Part shown: positions 8,427 through 17,201 of the stretch, in pieces
Position numbering within the stretch: position 1 is the first letter of the stretch
How the letters are laid out: each line of letters begins with the position of its first letter
Position numbers and translations under genes: made by a program
Source of the DNA: Demetria terragena DSM 11295
GTDB taxonomy: Bacteria > Actinomycetota > Actinomycetes > Actinomycetales > Dermatophilaceae
Assembly: GCF_000376825.1 (NCBI RefSeq)
Contig: NZ_AQXW01000003.1
Coordinates: 372,001 to 436,000 of the forward strand
Direction of reading: 5' to 3'
Length of the DNA stretch: 64,000 bases
The notes under the pieces: model-generated
Databases searched by the model: none
Told to the model about the DNA's origin: nothing
What the model saw: the letters and a program-made list of their open reading frames with translations, nothing else

Positions 8427-10862
8427 TCACTCAGCCGCGAGGGCGCTCACGGGGGAGGTGCGCGCGGCGCGGCGAGCGGGTGCCCAGGAGGCGAGCAACG
8501 CGCAGCCGGCGGCGGCGATGATGAGCGCCGCCAACGTGCCCCACGGAACTTGGGGGAGGACACCATCGGCGTAGGTGCCGAGCAGCGACCGTGCGCCGGC
8601 CCAGCCGAACAGCACCCCGAGTAGCGATCCAACGACAGCGGCCACCAGGGCGACGAGTAGTGCCTCGATCGCCAGTGTCTGGCGAACCTGCCCAGCGGTG
8701 AAGCCCAAGGCACGAAGCAGCGCCGTTTCACGTTGCCGCTCCAGCACCGACAGCCCAAGCGTGTTGGCGACACCCACGAGCGCGATGAGTACCGCGATAC
8801 CCAGCAGTGCCGTGACGATCGTCAGCATGAGCCGAACGATCGAGTCGAGTTCGCTGCGTGTGCCTGCGGCACCGCTGACGTCCGCACCAACGGTGGAGAC
8901 GGCGTTGCGGACCTTGCCGACGACGGTTCCGGGGTCGGCATCGGAAGTCAGCCGGAGCCACATGGTCGCGGGTTGGGCATTCGGTGCGATCTGCACAAGG
9001 TCAGCGGTGGTGACGATGACACCTTCCAGGTCTCCATCGGTCAGCTTGGCGGTCAGCGTTCGCTTGCCGATGGGCACCTGATCGCCGTCCTTGATTCCAA
9101 AGTCCTGCGCGGTCATTGTGCCGAGCAGGACGGTGCCGTCGCGAAGTCCGTCGAGCCGAGACGGATCACGCATCACCGAGCGAGCGGATGGCGGGACGCC
9201 GACCACGTCCTGCTTGGCGCTCAGCCGAGGTCCCTTGACCGCAGCTTCAGAGGAGCGCAACACCGAGATTCCAGCGACGCCGTCGGTCTGTGCGATCTGG
9301 TCGCGGACCGCCTTTGGTATCGCCTCGCTGGACGTCACCTGCACGTCGAGCGCAAACTGCTCATCGATTTCCGCCTGTATGGCCTTCTTGCTGGTTGCGG
9401 CGCCGACGAGCATGGCGGCCATCAGCGTGATGCCGACCAGGAGCGCGGTGCTGGTCGCGGCCGTACGTCGCGGGTTCCGCGCCGTATTGTCCGTCGCCAG
9501 TTCGCCAGGAACTCCAGCCGTCTTGGCAGCTAGCCAACCCATTCGGCGCGCGACAGCTGGGACAGTGACAGGTGCTGTCAGGATGATTCCCAGGCTGGCC
9601 AGAATGCCTCCAGGAACCGCGATGGGCGCCTTGCCTGAACTTGCACCGACGAGCAAAGAAACGAATCCCGCTGCGGCAATGATGAACCCGAGCGCCAATC
9701 GTACTCGCGACGTCCGGGTAGATCCGGTCGAGGCGAGCTCCGGTCGGAGCGCGGCCAGGGGTGCGACACGGGAGGCGCGCCTCGCCGGCAGTACAGCGGA
9801 CGCGACGGTGACGACGGTGCCCACTGCGAGAGCACCCAGCAGACCAGCAGGATTGATGCCGACCTCATCCATGGGCAGCTGGAGCAGATCGTTCGTGTGG
9901 CTGACCTTGGTGAAGGCAAAGACCAGGCCGACGCCAGTCGCGACACCGATCGCCGACGAGGCCACGCCGAGCACGAGCGACTCGCCCACCACGGCACGGG
10001 TGACCTGACGACGCGACGCTCCCACGCAACGCAACAGCGCGAGTTGTCGTGCTCGCTGTGCCAGGAGGATCTGGAAGGTGTTGGCGATGACCATTCCGGC
10101 GACGAACAGCGCGATCAGAGCAAACATCCCGAAGAACATGGTGATGAAGGTGATGCCGGTGACCATCTCTTGAGCTCGGTGGTCAGTTTCGGCCGTGGCC
10201 GTGCGCACGGTGACCGCATCGCCGAGCCGCTGGCGGAGTGCCTTGGCGGTCGTCGTCTGCGCGCCACCAGCGACGAGGAACGCGTCATACGCCCGCTGGC
10301 CGGACCAGGTGGAGATTTGGTCTGAGGTGCCGACGATGTACGGCATTCCGGACATGCCGTGGAGCCGGACGACTCCCGCGACGGTGCGACGCTCGACCGA
10401 TCCTGGTGATCCCCCGATGGTCACCGTGGAGCCAGGCCGAACGCCGAGTGAGGAGGCGGCCTCGGAGTTGAGTAGTACCTCACCGCTGCCCGCGGTGGTC
10501 CGACCGGAAACGTGTCCGACCAAGCCGGGCGCGACCGTCGATGCGAGGAAGGTCTGGTCGTTCTTGCCCGCGCGGATCGCCACTGAGGTGACGCGCTCCG
10601 GCGTGACCCGGTCGACGCCGGGCAGGCCGCGAGCCGCCGTCAGTTGCTTGGCATCGAGTTCGCCGCCGCCTTGACCCAGACCGCTGACCACGGCTGAGTA
10701 CCCCGAAACTTGTTCGCTTGCAGCGGTTTCGGTTCCCCGCTTCATCGTTGAGCTCAGGGTCAAGGTGGCGGCAACGAATGCGACACCCAACACGATGGCA
10801 ATGGCGGGCGCGACAAACCGGCGAAGACCGTGGCGCAGCTCTGCGAGCGTGATCCCACCCAT
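8427..10862 (-). CDS. FtsX/MacB-type ABC transporter permease (two FtsX domains)
   Basis: Predicted 811-aa membrane protein. It begins with a transmembrane helix (FVAPAIAIVLGVAFVAATL), then a large extracytoplasmic region, three helices near residue 270-400 (IALFVAGMVIANTFQILLAQ, with RARQLALLRCVGASRRQV after it), a second long extracytoplasmic region, and three C-terminal helices with ERQRETALLRALGFTAGQV. The two copies of this LALLR/TALLR-GA/GF motif mark two FtsX modules. ATG 10862 lies 1 nt beyond the stop of the ATPase gene, so the pair is tightly coupled. The family exports lipids, peptides or antibiotics, or senses envelope stress; substrate unknown. Confidence 0.88.
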   Translation of the reverse strand: MGGITLAELRHGLRRFVAPAIAIVLGVAFVAATLTLSSTMKRGTETAASEQVSGYSAVVSGLGQGGGELDAKQLTAARGLPGVDRVTPERVTSVAIRAGKNDQTFLASTVAPGLVGHVSGRTTAGSGEVLLNSEAASSLGVRPGSTVTIGGSPGSVERRTVAGVVRLHGMSGMPYIVGTSDQISTWSGQRAYDAFLVAGGAQTTTAKALRQRLGDAVTVRTATAETDHRAQEMVTGITFITMFFGMFALIALFVAGMVIANTFQILLAQRARQLALLRCVGASRRQVTRAVVGESLVLGVASSAIGVATGVGLVFAFTKVSHTNDLLQLPMDEVGINPAGLLGALAVGTVVTVASAVLPARRASRVAPLAALRPELASTGSTRTSRVRLALGFIIAAAGFVSLLVGASSGKAPIAVPGGILASLGIILTAPVTVPAVARRMGWLAAKTAGVPGELATDNTARNPRRTAATSTALLVGITLMAAMLVGAATSKKAIQAEIDEQFALDVQVTSSEAIPKAVRDQIAQTDGVAGISVLRSSEAAVKGPRLSAKQDVVGVPPSARSVMRDPSRLDGLRDGTVLLGTMTAQDFGIKDGDQVPIGKRTLTAKLTDGDLEGVIVTTADLVQIAPNAQPATMWLRLTSDADPGTVVGKVRNAVSTVGADVSGAAGTRSELDSIVRLMLTIVTALLGIAVLIALVGVANTLGLSVLERQRETALLRALGFTAGQVRQTLAIEALLVALVAAVVGSLLGVLFGWAGARSLLGTYADGVLPQVPWGTLAALIIAAAGCALLASWAPARRAARTSPVSALAAE

Positions 10863-10863
10863 G

Positions 10864-11625
10864 TCACGCACCCAGCCCACGCAGCGCGTCGAGGACCGTG
10901 TCGGGCGTCGGGTCGGCCAGAACACCGCGTACGCGCCCATCGGCCAGGAGCACGACCTCGTCAGCGTAGGACGCGGCGGAGGGGTCGTGAGTGACCATGA
11001 CGACGGTCTGGCCCAGGTCGCGCACGGAGGCGCGCAGCGCGGCAAGCAGGCTGGCTCCGGTCACCGTGTCAAGGGCTCCAGTGGGTTCGTCGGCAAAAAT
11101 GACGGACGGTCGGCTGATGAGGGCGCGAGCCACCGCTACGCGCTGCTGCTGGCCGCCGGATAACTCACTCGGGCGATGGTCCAGTCGGTCACTGAGACCG
11201 AGAATGTCGATCACATGGTCCCACCACTCCCGATCGGGACGTCGTCCAGCGAGCCTCAGCGGCAACCGGATGTTGTCAGCGGCGGTCAGTGTCGGCAACA
11301 GGTTGAACGACTGAAAGACGAAGCCGACCTGGTCGCGACGTACCCGCGTGAGCTGGTTGTCCGACAGCCCGCCTAGGTTTGTCCCGTCGAGAAATACCGA
11401 GCCGGCTGTGGGCACGTCCAGCCCGGCCAGACAGTGCATCAACGTGGACTTGCCGGAACCAGACGGTCCCATGATCGCGGTGAACCGGCCCTTCGCGAAC
11501 GCGATGTCGACCTGGTCGAGCGCGCGGACTTGGGCCGAGCCGGTGCCGTACGTCTTCACCAGGCCGCTCGCGTGGACTGCAGTGGTTCCGGAAGCGGCCG
11601 GAGCAAGGGATGGGGCCGGGATCAC
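10864..11625 (-). CDS. ABC transporter ATP-binding protein (LolD/MacB type)
   Basis: Predicted 253-aa ATPase that would power the adjacent FtsX-type permease. Walker A is GPSGSGKST (residues 53-61), the signature is LSGGQQQR (155-162), and Walker B with the following loop is VIFADEPTGALD (175-186). The Q-loop GFVFQSFNLLPTLTAADN is typical of MacB/LolD ATPases. The GTG start at 11625 has GAGGAG upstream with good spacing. Upstream lie a 133-bp gap with a palindrome and the response-regulator gene, which suggests that regulator controls this transporter. Confidence 0.92.
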   Translation of the reverse strand: MIPAPSLAPAASGTTAVHASGLVKTYGTGSAQVRALDQVDIAFAKGRFTAIMGPSGSGKSTLMHCLAGLDVPTAGSVFLDGTNLGGLSDNQLTRVRRDQVGFVFQSFNLLPTLTAADNIRLPLRLAGRRPDREWWDHVIDILGLSDRLDHRPSELSGGQQQRVAVARALISRPSVIFADEPTGALDTVTGASLLAALRASVRDLGQTVVMVTHDPSAASYADEVVLLADGRVRGVLADPTPDTVLDALRGLGA

Positions 11626-11758
11626 GAAGTCTCCTCAGTCGATGTGAATCAATCTCACTGACGACACTAGGAATTCGGTACTTCTAGCGCGTCCGACTGT
11701 GGTCTCGAGCCGGCGCGGGCCTCGTCATACCCAGGTATGACCTGACCAGAGCAGGGGG
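11626..11758 (-). promoter_or_regulatory. Promoter region of the ABC transporter with palindromic candidate operator
   Basis: This 133-bp gap separates the response-regulator stop from the ATPase start. It contains a perfect inverted repeat, GTCATACC-CA-GGTATGAC (11724-11741), about 100 nt upstream of the GTG. Its form and place suit a dimeric LuxR/NarL-type regulator activating the transporter promoter. No clear -35/-10 pair could be fixed. Confidence 0.5.
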
Positions 11759-12436
11759 TCAGCCGTCGCCGGGGATCACCAGGCCGGTCTCGTAACAGAG
11801 GACCACCATCTGCACCCGATCGCGCAGGCCGAGCTTGGCAAGAACCCGGCCGATGTGGGTCTTGACGGTCGGTTCGGCCAGGAACAAGGCTGCGGAAATC
11901 TCGCTGTTGCTCAGACCTCGACCAACGGCGATCAGGACCTCGTGCTCGCGAGGAGTCAGCGCTTGCAGGCGATCTCGATCCGAGTCGGCCGCGCCAGGCA
12001 GCGAGGGCAGCACGGCCTCGAGCAGCCGTTTGGTTGCTGAGGGAGCGACGACGGAATCCCCGCCATGCACCGCCCGGATGGCCGAGAGCAGCTCCTCAGG
12101 CCCGGCATCCTTGAGCAAGAATCCGGCGGCGCCAGCGCGCAGTGCCGCGTAGACGTACTCATCCAGATCAAAGGTGGTCAGCACCAGCACGCGTGGCGGC
12201 GAGGGGAAGCCCATGATCTCGGTGGTCGCCGCCACGCCGTCAAGTCGTGGCATCCGAATATCCATGAGCACCAGGTCAATTGCGCCAGGATCAGGTCGTA
12301 AGCGGTCAAGGGCCTCTTGCCCGTTGGTGGCCTCGGCGGCCACCACCATGTCGGACTGTGCGTCCAGGACCATCCGGAATCCGGCGCGCACCATGGCTTG
12401 ATCATCGACGAGCATGAGACGTATGGGCTTGGTCAT
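11759..12436 (-). CDS. LuxR/NarL-family response regulator
   Basis: Predicted 225-aa two-component regulator. The receiver domain has the acidic pair D11/D12, the phospho-acceptor D59 in LMDIRMP, and Lys109 in GFLLKD. The C-terminal LuxR-type helix-turn-helix spans about residues 160-225 (LTPREHEVLIAVGRGLSNSE, then EPTVKTHIGRVLAKLG). Its start overlaps the stop of the histidine kinase gene by 4 nt, so the two are translated together. The likely target is the ABC transporter operon just downstream, which has a palindrome in its promoter region. Confidence 0.93.
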   Translation of the reverse strand: MTKPIRLMLVDDQAMVRAGFRMVLDAQSDMVVAAEATNGQEALDRLRPDPGAIDLVLMDIRMPRLDGVAATTEIMGFPSPPRVLVLTTFDLDEYVYAALRAGAAGFLLKDAGPEELLSAIRAVHGGDSVVAPSATKRLLEAVLPSLPGAADSDRDRLQALTPREHEVLIAVGRGLSNSEISAALFLAEPTVKTHIGRVLAKLGLRDRVQMVVLCYETGLVIPGDG

Positions 12437-13647
12437 GGCTGCAGCCGGTCCTGGTCTTTGATGGTCGGATCAGTGGCTCGGAGGGGAATGGTGGCCGAAA
12501 CGATGAACCCGCCGGCGGGTTGGTTGCCAGCCGCCAAGGTTCCACCGAGGACGCTGACGCGCTCACTCATGCCAAGGAGCCCATAGCCGCCGCGGGCGTT
12601 CGCTCCGGGCAGCAAGCCGCGACCCGAGTCGGCGACGAGCACACTCAGTGTGTGCTCATCGCGGGCGACCTCGACCCGTGCGGTTGCGGGTCCAGCGTGC
12701 TTGATGATGTTGGTGAGTGACTCTTGAACGACGCGGTAGGCCGCTGCACCCGGTCCAGGTGGGATGTCCTTGACGTCGTGGTAGGCGAGGTGGACCTCCA
12801 GGCCAGCGGTGCGTACGCGCTCCACGAGTTCGGGGATATCGCCCACCGAGGTCGAGGGCGAGAGGTCGAGCGCCTCGCCCTCCTCACGCAGCACGCCGAC
12901 CAGGCGCCGGGTCTCCGCGAGCGCGCTGCGACTTGTCTGGCCGATGACATCCAACGCCTGAGCCGCGGCATCGGGGGAGGAGGCGTGCCGTGCGGCGTAG
13001 GCCGCTCCGTCAGATTGGACGACGATTACGGCGAGGGCGTGAGCGACCACATCGTGCATATCGCGTGCGATGCGGGTGCGTTCGGTCTGAGCGGCCAGTC
13101 GGGCATGCTGGTCCCGCTCACGCTCGGCATCCAGCGCTCTTGCGTGCAACTCCAGCATCAACTGTCGGCGCCGACGTCCGGCCTCGCCGAACGCGACGGC
13201 CGCAGCGATGCAGATGAGGCACCCGACGGCATAGGTGGCGGTGTTGCTCGCGGAGAAGGACACGTCACCGCCTGTCATGCCGAGGGCCCAGTCGACGGAC
13301 GCCACGACGACACCGACGGCGCAGACACCCAAACCGACCGCATACCAACGGAATCCAGTGGTCCAGGTGATCAACGAAGCCAACGCGATCATCAGCGAAA
13401 CGTTGGGGACCGCAGGTTGGTCAAAGACCGGAACCTGGGCCACGGTGGCCAAGGCCACGGCGAGGAAAGCGACGGCAGGGCGCGCCCGCCGCCAGGCCAA
13501 CGGCACCACCTGGAGGATGAGGACGAGGGCCAGGGCGAACCGCCCAGACAAGGCGTACGGCGCAACGGAAAAGACCAATAATCCAGCCACCACCAACCAG
13601 TCGATCCGCAAAGGGCGGGTCGGCTGGTCGATCGGCGCGGCGCTCAC
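12433..13647 (-). CDS. Two-component sensor histidine kinase (HisKA_3 family)
   Basis: Predicted 404-aa membrane kinase. About six hydrophobic segments fill the first 160 residues, with little extracytoplasmic sequence, so it probably senses the membrane or works with the transporter. The phosphorylated His is His198 in RTRIARDMHDVVAHALAV. The ATPase domain has VADSGRGLLPGA and GGYGLLGMSERV. The frame opens further upstream, but that extension runs into the large palindrome at 13696-13755; GTG 13647 gives a natural N-terminus (SAAPIDQPTRPLRIDW), though without a clear ribosome-binding site. Kinase, regulator, ATPase and permease lie in order on one strand. Confidence 0.88.
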   Translation of the reverse strand: MSAAPIDQPTRPLRIDWLVVAGLLVFSVAPYALSGRFALALVLILQVVPLAWRRARPAVAFLAVALATVAQVPVFDQPAVPNVSLMIALASLITWTTGFRWYAVGLGVCAVGVVVASVDWALGMTGGDVSFSASNTATYAVGCLICIAAAVAFGEAGRRRRQLMLELHARALDAERERDQHARLAAQTERTRIARDMHDVVAHALAVIVVQSDGAAYAARHASSPDAAAQALDVIGQTSRSALAETRRLVGVLREEGEALDLSPSTSVGDIPELVERVRTAGLEVHLAYHDVKDIPPGPGAAAYRVVQESLTNIIKHAGPATARVEVARDEHTLSVLVADSGRGLLPGANARGGYGLLGMSERVSVLGGTLAAGNQPAGGFIVSATIPLRATDPTIKDQDRLQP

Positions 13648-13695
13648 GAAGACGAGCGTAAGCGAGCGCACCAGTTGGGCGAGTATGCCCCGCCT

Positions 13696-13755
13696 TAACT
13701 GAGTTAGGTGCCCTTGACTGGGAAATTTCCCGGTCAAGGGCACCTAACTCAGTTA
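13696..13755 (-). terminator. 60-nt near-perfect palindrome, terminator-like
   Basis: Two 30-nt arms pair without a loop-forming gap, with one G-T pair as the only imperfection. The left arm starts TAACTGAGTTAGGTGCCCTT and the centre is GGGAAATTTCCC. It lies 32 nt after the stop of the aminotransferase gene and before the kinase gene, both on the minus strand, so it most likely ends the aminotransferase transcript. The stem is unusually long for an intrinsic terminator and has no clear T-tract. Confidence 0.7.
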
Positions 13756-13787
13756 GTTCCCACGGGGTGGGAGGTTAGGGGCGGGGG

Positions 13788-15197
13788 TTAGACGTGGGTC
13801 TGGGCCTCGGTCAGGACGCCGCGCAGGATCTGCTCGATCTCATCGAACTCCGACTGGCCGCAGATGAGTGGCGGTGCAAGTTGGATGACGGGGTCGCCAC
13901 GGTCGTCGGCACGGCAGTAGATGCCCGCGTCAAAGAGTGCCTTGGAGAGGAATCCGCGCAGCATGCGCTCGGACTCGTCCTCGTTAAAGGTCTCGCGAGT
14001 GTCCTTGTCTTTCACCAGTTCGATGCCGTAGAAGTAGCCCTCGCCTCGGACATCTCCGACGATCGGGAGGTCCTTCAACTTCTCCAGGGTGCTGCGGAAG
14101 GCGGGAGCGTTCTCGTGAACTCGAGCGTTCAGGCCCTCCCGTTCAAAGATGTCCAGGTTGGCCATGGCGACCGCTGCCGAAACCGGGTGGCCGGCGAAGG
14201 TGTAGCCGTGGGCGTAGGAGTTGGTGCCCTTGCGGAACGGCTCGAAGAGGCGGTCGCTGGCGATCATGGCGCCGATGGGGGCATACCCGGAGGACATGCC
14301 CTTCGCGCAGGTGATGATGTCTGGGACATAGCCGAAGTCATCGCAGGCAAACATAGAACCGATGCGACCAAACGCGCAGATGACCTCGTCGGAGACGAGC
14401 AGGACGTCGTACTCATCGCAGATCTCGCGGACGCGCTCGAAATAGCCGGGAGGCGGCGGGAAGCAACCGCCTGCGTTCTGTACGGGCTCCAGGAAGACAG
14501 CCGCGACAGTGTCGGGCCCCTCGAACTCGATGGCCTCGGCAATGCGATCGGCAGCCCAGCGGCCGAACTTCTTCGGGTCGTCACGGAGGTCTTCGGCCGC
14601 ACGGTAAATGTTGGTGTTGGGGACCTTGTGGGCGCCCGGAACCAGCGGCTCGAACATTTCCTTCAGGGGCGGCAGGCCCGTGATCGATAGGGCACCTTGG
14701 GGGGTGCCGTGGTAGGCGATCGCGCGGCTGATGACCTTGTGCTTGCCGGGCTTGCCGACGAGTTTGAAGTACTGCTTTGCGAGCTTCCATGCGGATTCGA
14801 CTGCCTCTCCGCCACCGGTGGTGAAGAAGACCCGATTGAGGTCGCCTGGGGCGTAGGCAGCGAGGCGCTCTGCCAGGTCGATGGCCGGCTGGTGCCCGTA
14901 GGACCACAGCGGGAAGTAGGCCAATTCGCGGGCCTGCTTGGCCGCGGCCTCAGCGATTTCCTCGCGGCCGTGTCCAGCCTGAACAACAAACAGTCCAGAC
15001 AGGGCGTCGAAGTACTTCTTGCCCTGGTCATCCCAGATGTAGGCACCCTCGCCTTTGACGATGACGGGGAGGCGTCCGCCCGCGCCGCCTTCGCTCTCCG
15101 GTTCGTAGACCGAATGGCGGGTGAAGTGTCCCCAGAGGTGATCGCGCGCCGCATCCTGTCGTGGCGTGCCCTTGGGTGTGGTGTCCGTGGTGCTCAT
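13788..15197 (-). CDS. Class III PLP-dependent aminotransferase (omega-aminotransferase type)
   Basis: Predicted 469-aa enzyme. The fold-type I class III features are FFTTGGGEAVESAWKLAKQ (phosphate-binding GGGEAVE), AIAYHGTPQGALS, VLLVSDEVICAFGRIG (Asp that binds the PLP pyridine), and the Schiff-base Lys in CAKGMSSGYAPIGAM. It would move an amino group from an omega-amino acid or polyamine to pyruvate or 2-oxoglutarate; the exact donor cannot be told. Its start overlaps the stop of an Lrp-type regulator gene by 4 nt, so the regulator is co-transcribed and likely responds to the amino acid the enzyme handles. A large palindrome follows the stop. Confidence 0.88.
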   Translation of the reverse strand: MSTTDTTPKGTPRQDAARDHLWGHFTRHSVYEPESEGGAGGRLPVIVKGEGAYIWDDQGKKYFDALSGLFVVQAGHGREEIAEAAAKQARELAYFPLWSYGHQPAIDLAERLAAYAPGDLNRVFFTTGGGEAVESAWKLAKQYFKLVGKPGKHKVISRAIAYHGTPQGALSITGLPPLKEMFEPLVPGAHKVPNTNIYRAAEDLRDDPKKFGRWAADRIAEAIEFEGPDTVAAVFLEPVQNAGGCFPPPPGYFERVREICDEYDVLLVSDEVICAFGRIGSMFACDDFGYVPDIITCAKGMSSGYAPIGAMIASDRLFEPFRKGTNSYAHGYTFAGHPVSAAVAMANLDIFEREGLNARVHENAPAFRSTLEKLKDLPIVGDVRGEGYFYGIELVKDKDTRETFNEDESERMLRGFLSKALFDAGIYCRADDRGDPVIQLAPPLICGQSEFDEIEQILRGVLTEAQTHV

Positions 15198-15673
15198 CGA
15201 GTTCCCCAGTCGTAGCGCTGCTTGTTGAGTTTCATGATGTTGAACGTCTCCGTGTGAGTGACGCCTTTGATAGCCCGAATGCGTTGGTGCAAAAGGGTTA
15301 ACAGGTGATCGTCGTCGGTACAGACGATCTCGACAAGGAGGTCGAACCGACCCGTTGTCGTGACGAGATAATCGACCTCCTCGAAGTCTTCCAGAGTCTC
15401 CGCGACCTTCTGGCTGTCGCCGGTGGTCACCACCCCGACGATGGCTTGGCGACGAAAGCCAAGTTGGAGCGGATCGGTGACGGCAACGATCTGCAGGAGG
15501 TCGGAGTCCAGGAGGCGCTGCACGCGCTGCCTGACCGCTGCCTCGGACAAGCCGACTTCGCGGGCGATCGTCGAGTACGGCGTCCGACCATCGTGTTGAA
15601 GAGCCCGAATGATCGCTTTTGCGGTGTCGTCAAGGACAACACTGTTTTGCGAGGTGCGGATATCGTCGACCAC
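15194..15673 (-). CDS. Lrp/AsnC-family transcriptional regulator
   Basis: Predicted 159-aa regulator. The N-terminal winged helix (about residues 14-65) reads AIIRALQHDGRTPYSTIARE followed by VGLSEAAVRQRVQRLLD, and the C-terminal RAM domain has LVTTTGRFDLLVEIVCTDDD, the ligand-binding pattern of the family. It leads a two-gene operon with the aminotransferase (4-nt overlap) and is divergent from serine deaminase, so it may control both. The family senses amino acids; the ligand here is not evident. Confidence 0.92.
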   Translation of the reverse strand: MVDDIRTSQNSVVLDDTAKAIIRALQHDGRTPYSTIAREVGLSEAAVRQRVQRLLDSDLLQIVAVTDPLQLGFRRQAIVGVVTTGDSQKVAETLEDFEEVDYLVTTTGRFDLLVEIVCTDDDHLLTLLHQRIRAIKGVTHTETFNIMKLNKQRYDWGTR

Positions 15674-15820
15674 GGCGCCAGTTTGCCACGGTTTGACCGC
15701 CTAAGCAAGCATTTAGCGACGGAATCCGCAGGCTTGCGTGGGGACTTATGCTGATCTCGACAATGTTGTCCCGGCCCGGATCTGCCCGAGCCACGTGCGG
15801 TGCGCGGAATGGAGACCTGC
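15674..15820. promoter_or_regulatory. Divergent promoter region between the Lrp regulator and sdaA
   Basis: This 147-bp gap carries the promoters of two divergent genes. A loose inverted pair, CAAGC near 15710 and GCTTG near 15734, brackets a TTTAGCGACGGAATCCGC segment and could be part of an Lrp binding region. No convincing -35/-10 pair could be assigned. The GGAG at 15811-15814, 6 nt before ATG 15821, sets the sdaA start. Confidence 0.4.
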
Positions 15821-17194
15821 ATGGCTCTCAGCGTTTTTGATTTGTACTCGATCGGCATTGGACCCTCGTCCTCACACACGGTCGGTCCGATGCGCGCGGC
15901 ACGAACTTTCGTCGAGGGCCTTCGCGAGGATGGCGAGTTGGCGCGAGTCGGGCGCGTCAAGGCCGAGCTTTTCGGCTCGCTCGGCGCGACAGGTCACGGG
16001 CATGGGTCGGATAAAGCCGTTCTGCTCGGGATGGAGGGCGAGGCCCCGGAGTCAGTGGACACGAACACCGCCGATGACCGCGTGGCCGCCATCAAGGGTG
16101 ACCGGAAGGTTTGGTTGGCCGGTACGCACAAGATCGGATTCACTCCCGACAAGGACCTCATCATGCATCGGCGCAAGTCGTTGCCGACCCATCCCAACGG
16201 GATGACCTTTCACGCCTTCAACGGCGCAGGCGAACTGATTCGTCAGCGGACGTACTTCTCGGTCGGTGGCGGATTCGTGGTGGACGAGACCGCCACGGGA
16301 GCCGACCGCGTAGTGCAGGACGACACCGAGTTGCCGCTGTACTTCACCACCGGCGCACAGCTGCTAGAGATTTGCGAGCGAGAGCAACTGACGGTCAGCG
16401 AAGTCATGCTTCGCAATGAACGAGTATGGCGCTCTGACAAGGAAATTCGCGATGGACTCCTTGAAATTTGGGCGGTCATGGTCGAGTGCGTCAACAATGG
16501 TTACCGCCACGAGGGCACCCTGCCTGGGGGCCTGAAGGTGCCTCGGCGGGCGCCGCAATTGCATCGGGAACTCACCCAGGGATCGCGCGGCGAGGATCCG
16601 CTGAGCGTCATGGACTGGGTCAATCTGTATGCCCTCGCGGTCAACGAGGAGAACGCTTCCGGTGGACGTGTCGTGACCGCCCCGACCAACGGTGCCGCGG
16701 GGATCATTCCTGCGGTACTGCACTACTACGTCCACTTCGTACGCGGCGCGGACGAGGCGGGCATCGTGAAATTCCTGCTGACCGCGGCCGCCATCGGCAT
16801 CCTGTTCAAGGAGAATGCCTCGATCTCGGGCGCAGAGGTCGGGTGCCAAGGCGAGGTGGGGTCAGCGTGCGCGATGGCATCCGGTGCGCTGTGCGAGGTG
16901 ATGGGCGGGTCTCCGGCTCAGGTCGAGAATGCGGCCGAGATCGGCATCGAACACAACCTGGGCCTGACCTGTGATCCGGTGGGCGGTTTGGTCCAGATCC
17001 CGTGCATCGAGCGCAATGCGATCGCTTCAGTGAAGGCGATCAACGCCGCCCGACTGGCCTATGGCGGCAGCGGTGTTCATACCGTCTCGCTCGACAAAGC
17101 CATCAAGACGATGCGCGACACCGGTCGGGATATGTCCGTGAAGTACAAGGAGACAGCCCGTGGCGGTCTCGCGGTCAACGTCATCGAATGCTGA
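15821..17194 (+). CDS. sdaA: L-serine ammonia-lyase (serine deaminase), iron-sulfur type
   Basis: Predicted 457-aa one-chain L-serine dehydratase that converts L-serine to pyruvate and ammonia in the cytoplasm. The N-terminal beta domain has [20 protein letters not shown], the substrate-binding signature of the family. The [4Fe-4S] ligand cysteines lie in [20 protein letters not shown] and [22 protein letters not shown] 15821 is preferred over ATG 15809 and GTG 15800 because GGAG ends 6 nt before it. Divergent from an Lrp regulator and an aminotransferase, which points to an amino-acid breakdown locus. Confidence 0.95.
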   Translation: MALSVFDLYSIGIGPSSSHTVGPMRAARTFVEGLREDGELARVGRVKAELFGSLGATGHGHGSDKAVLLGMEGEAPESVDTNTADDRVAAIKGDRKVWLAGTHKIGFTPDKDLIMHRRKSLPTHPNGMTFHAFNGAGELIRQRTYFSVGGGFVVDETATGADRVVQDDTELPLYFTTGAQLLEICEREQLTVSEVMLRNERVWRSDKEIRDGLLEIWAVMVECVNNGYRHEGTLPGGLKVPRRAPQLHRELTQGSRGEDPLSVMDWVNLYALAVNEENASGGRVVTAPTNGAAGIIPAVLHYYVHFVRGADEAGIVKFLLTAAAIGILFKENASISGAEVGCQGEVGSACAMASGALCEVMGGSPAQVENAAEIGIEHNLGLTCDPVGGLVQIPCIERNAIASVKAINAARLAYGGSGVHTVSLDKAIKTMRDTGRDMSVKYKETARGGLAVNVIEC

Positions 17195-17201
17195 ACTCAG
17201 A

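Noticed and set aside
10863-11045. Extended N-terminus of the FtsX-type permease
   Set aside because: The extension overlaps the ATPase gene in another frame and has no permease character; ATG 10862 directly follows the ATPase stop.
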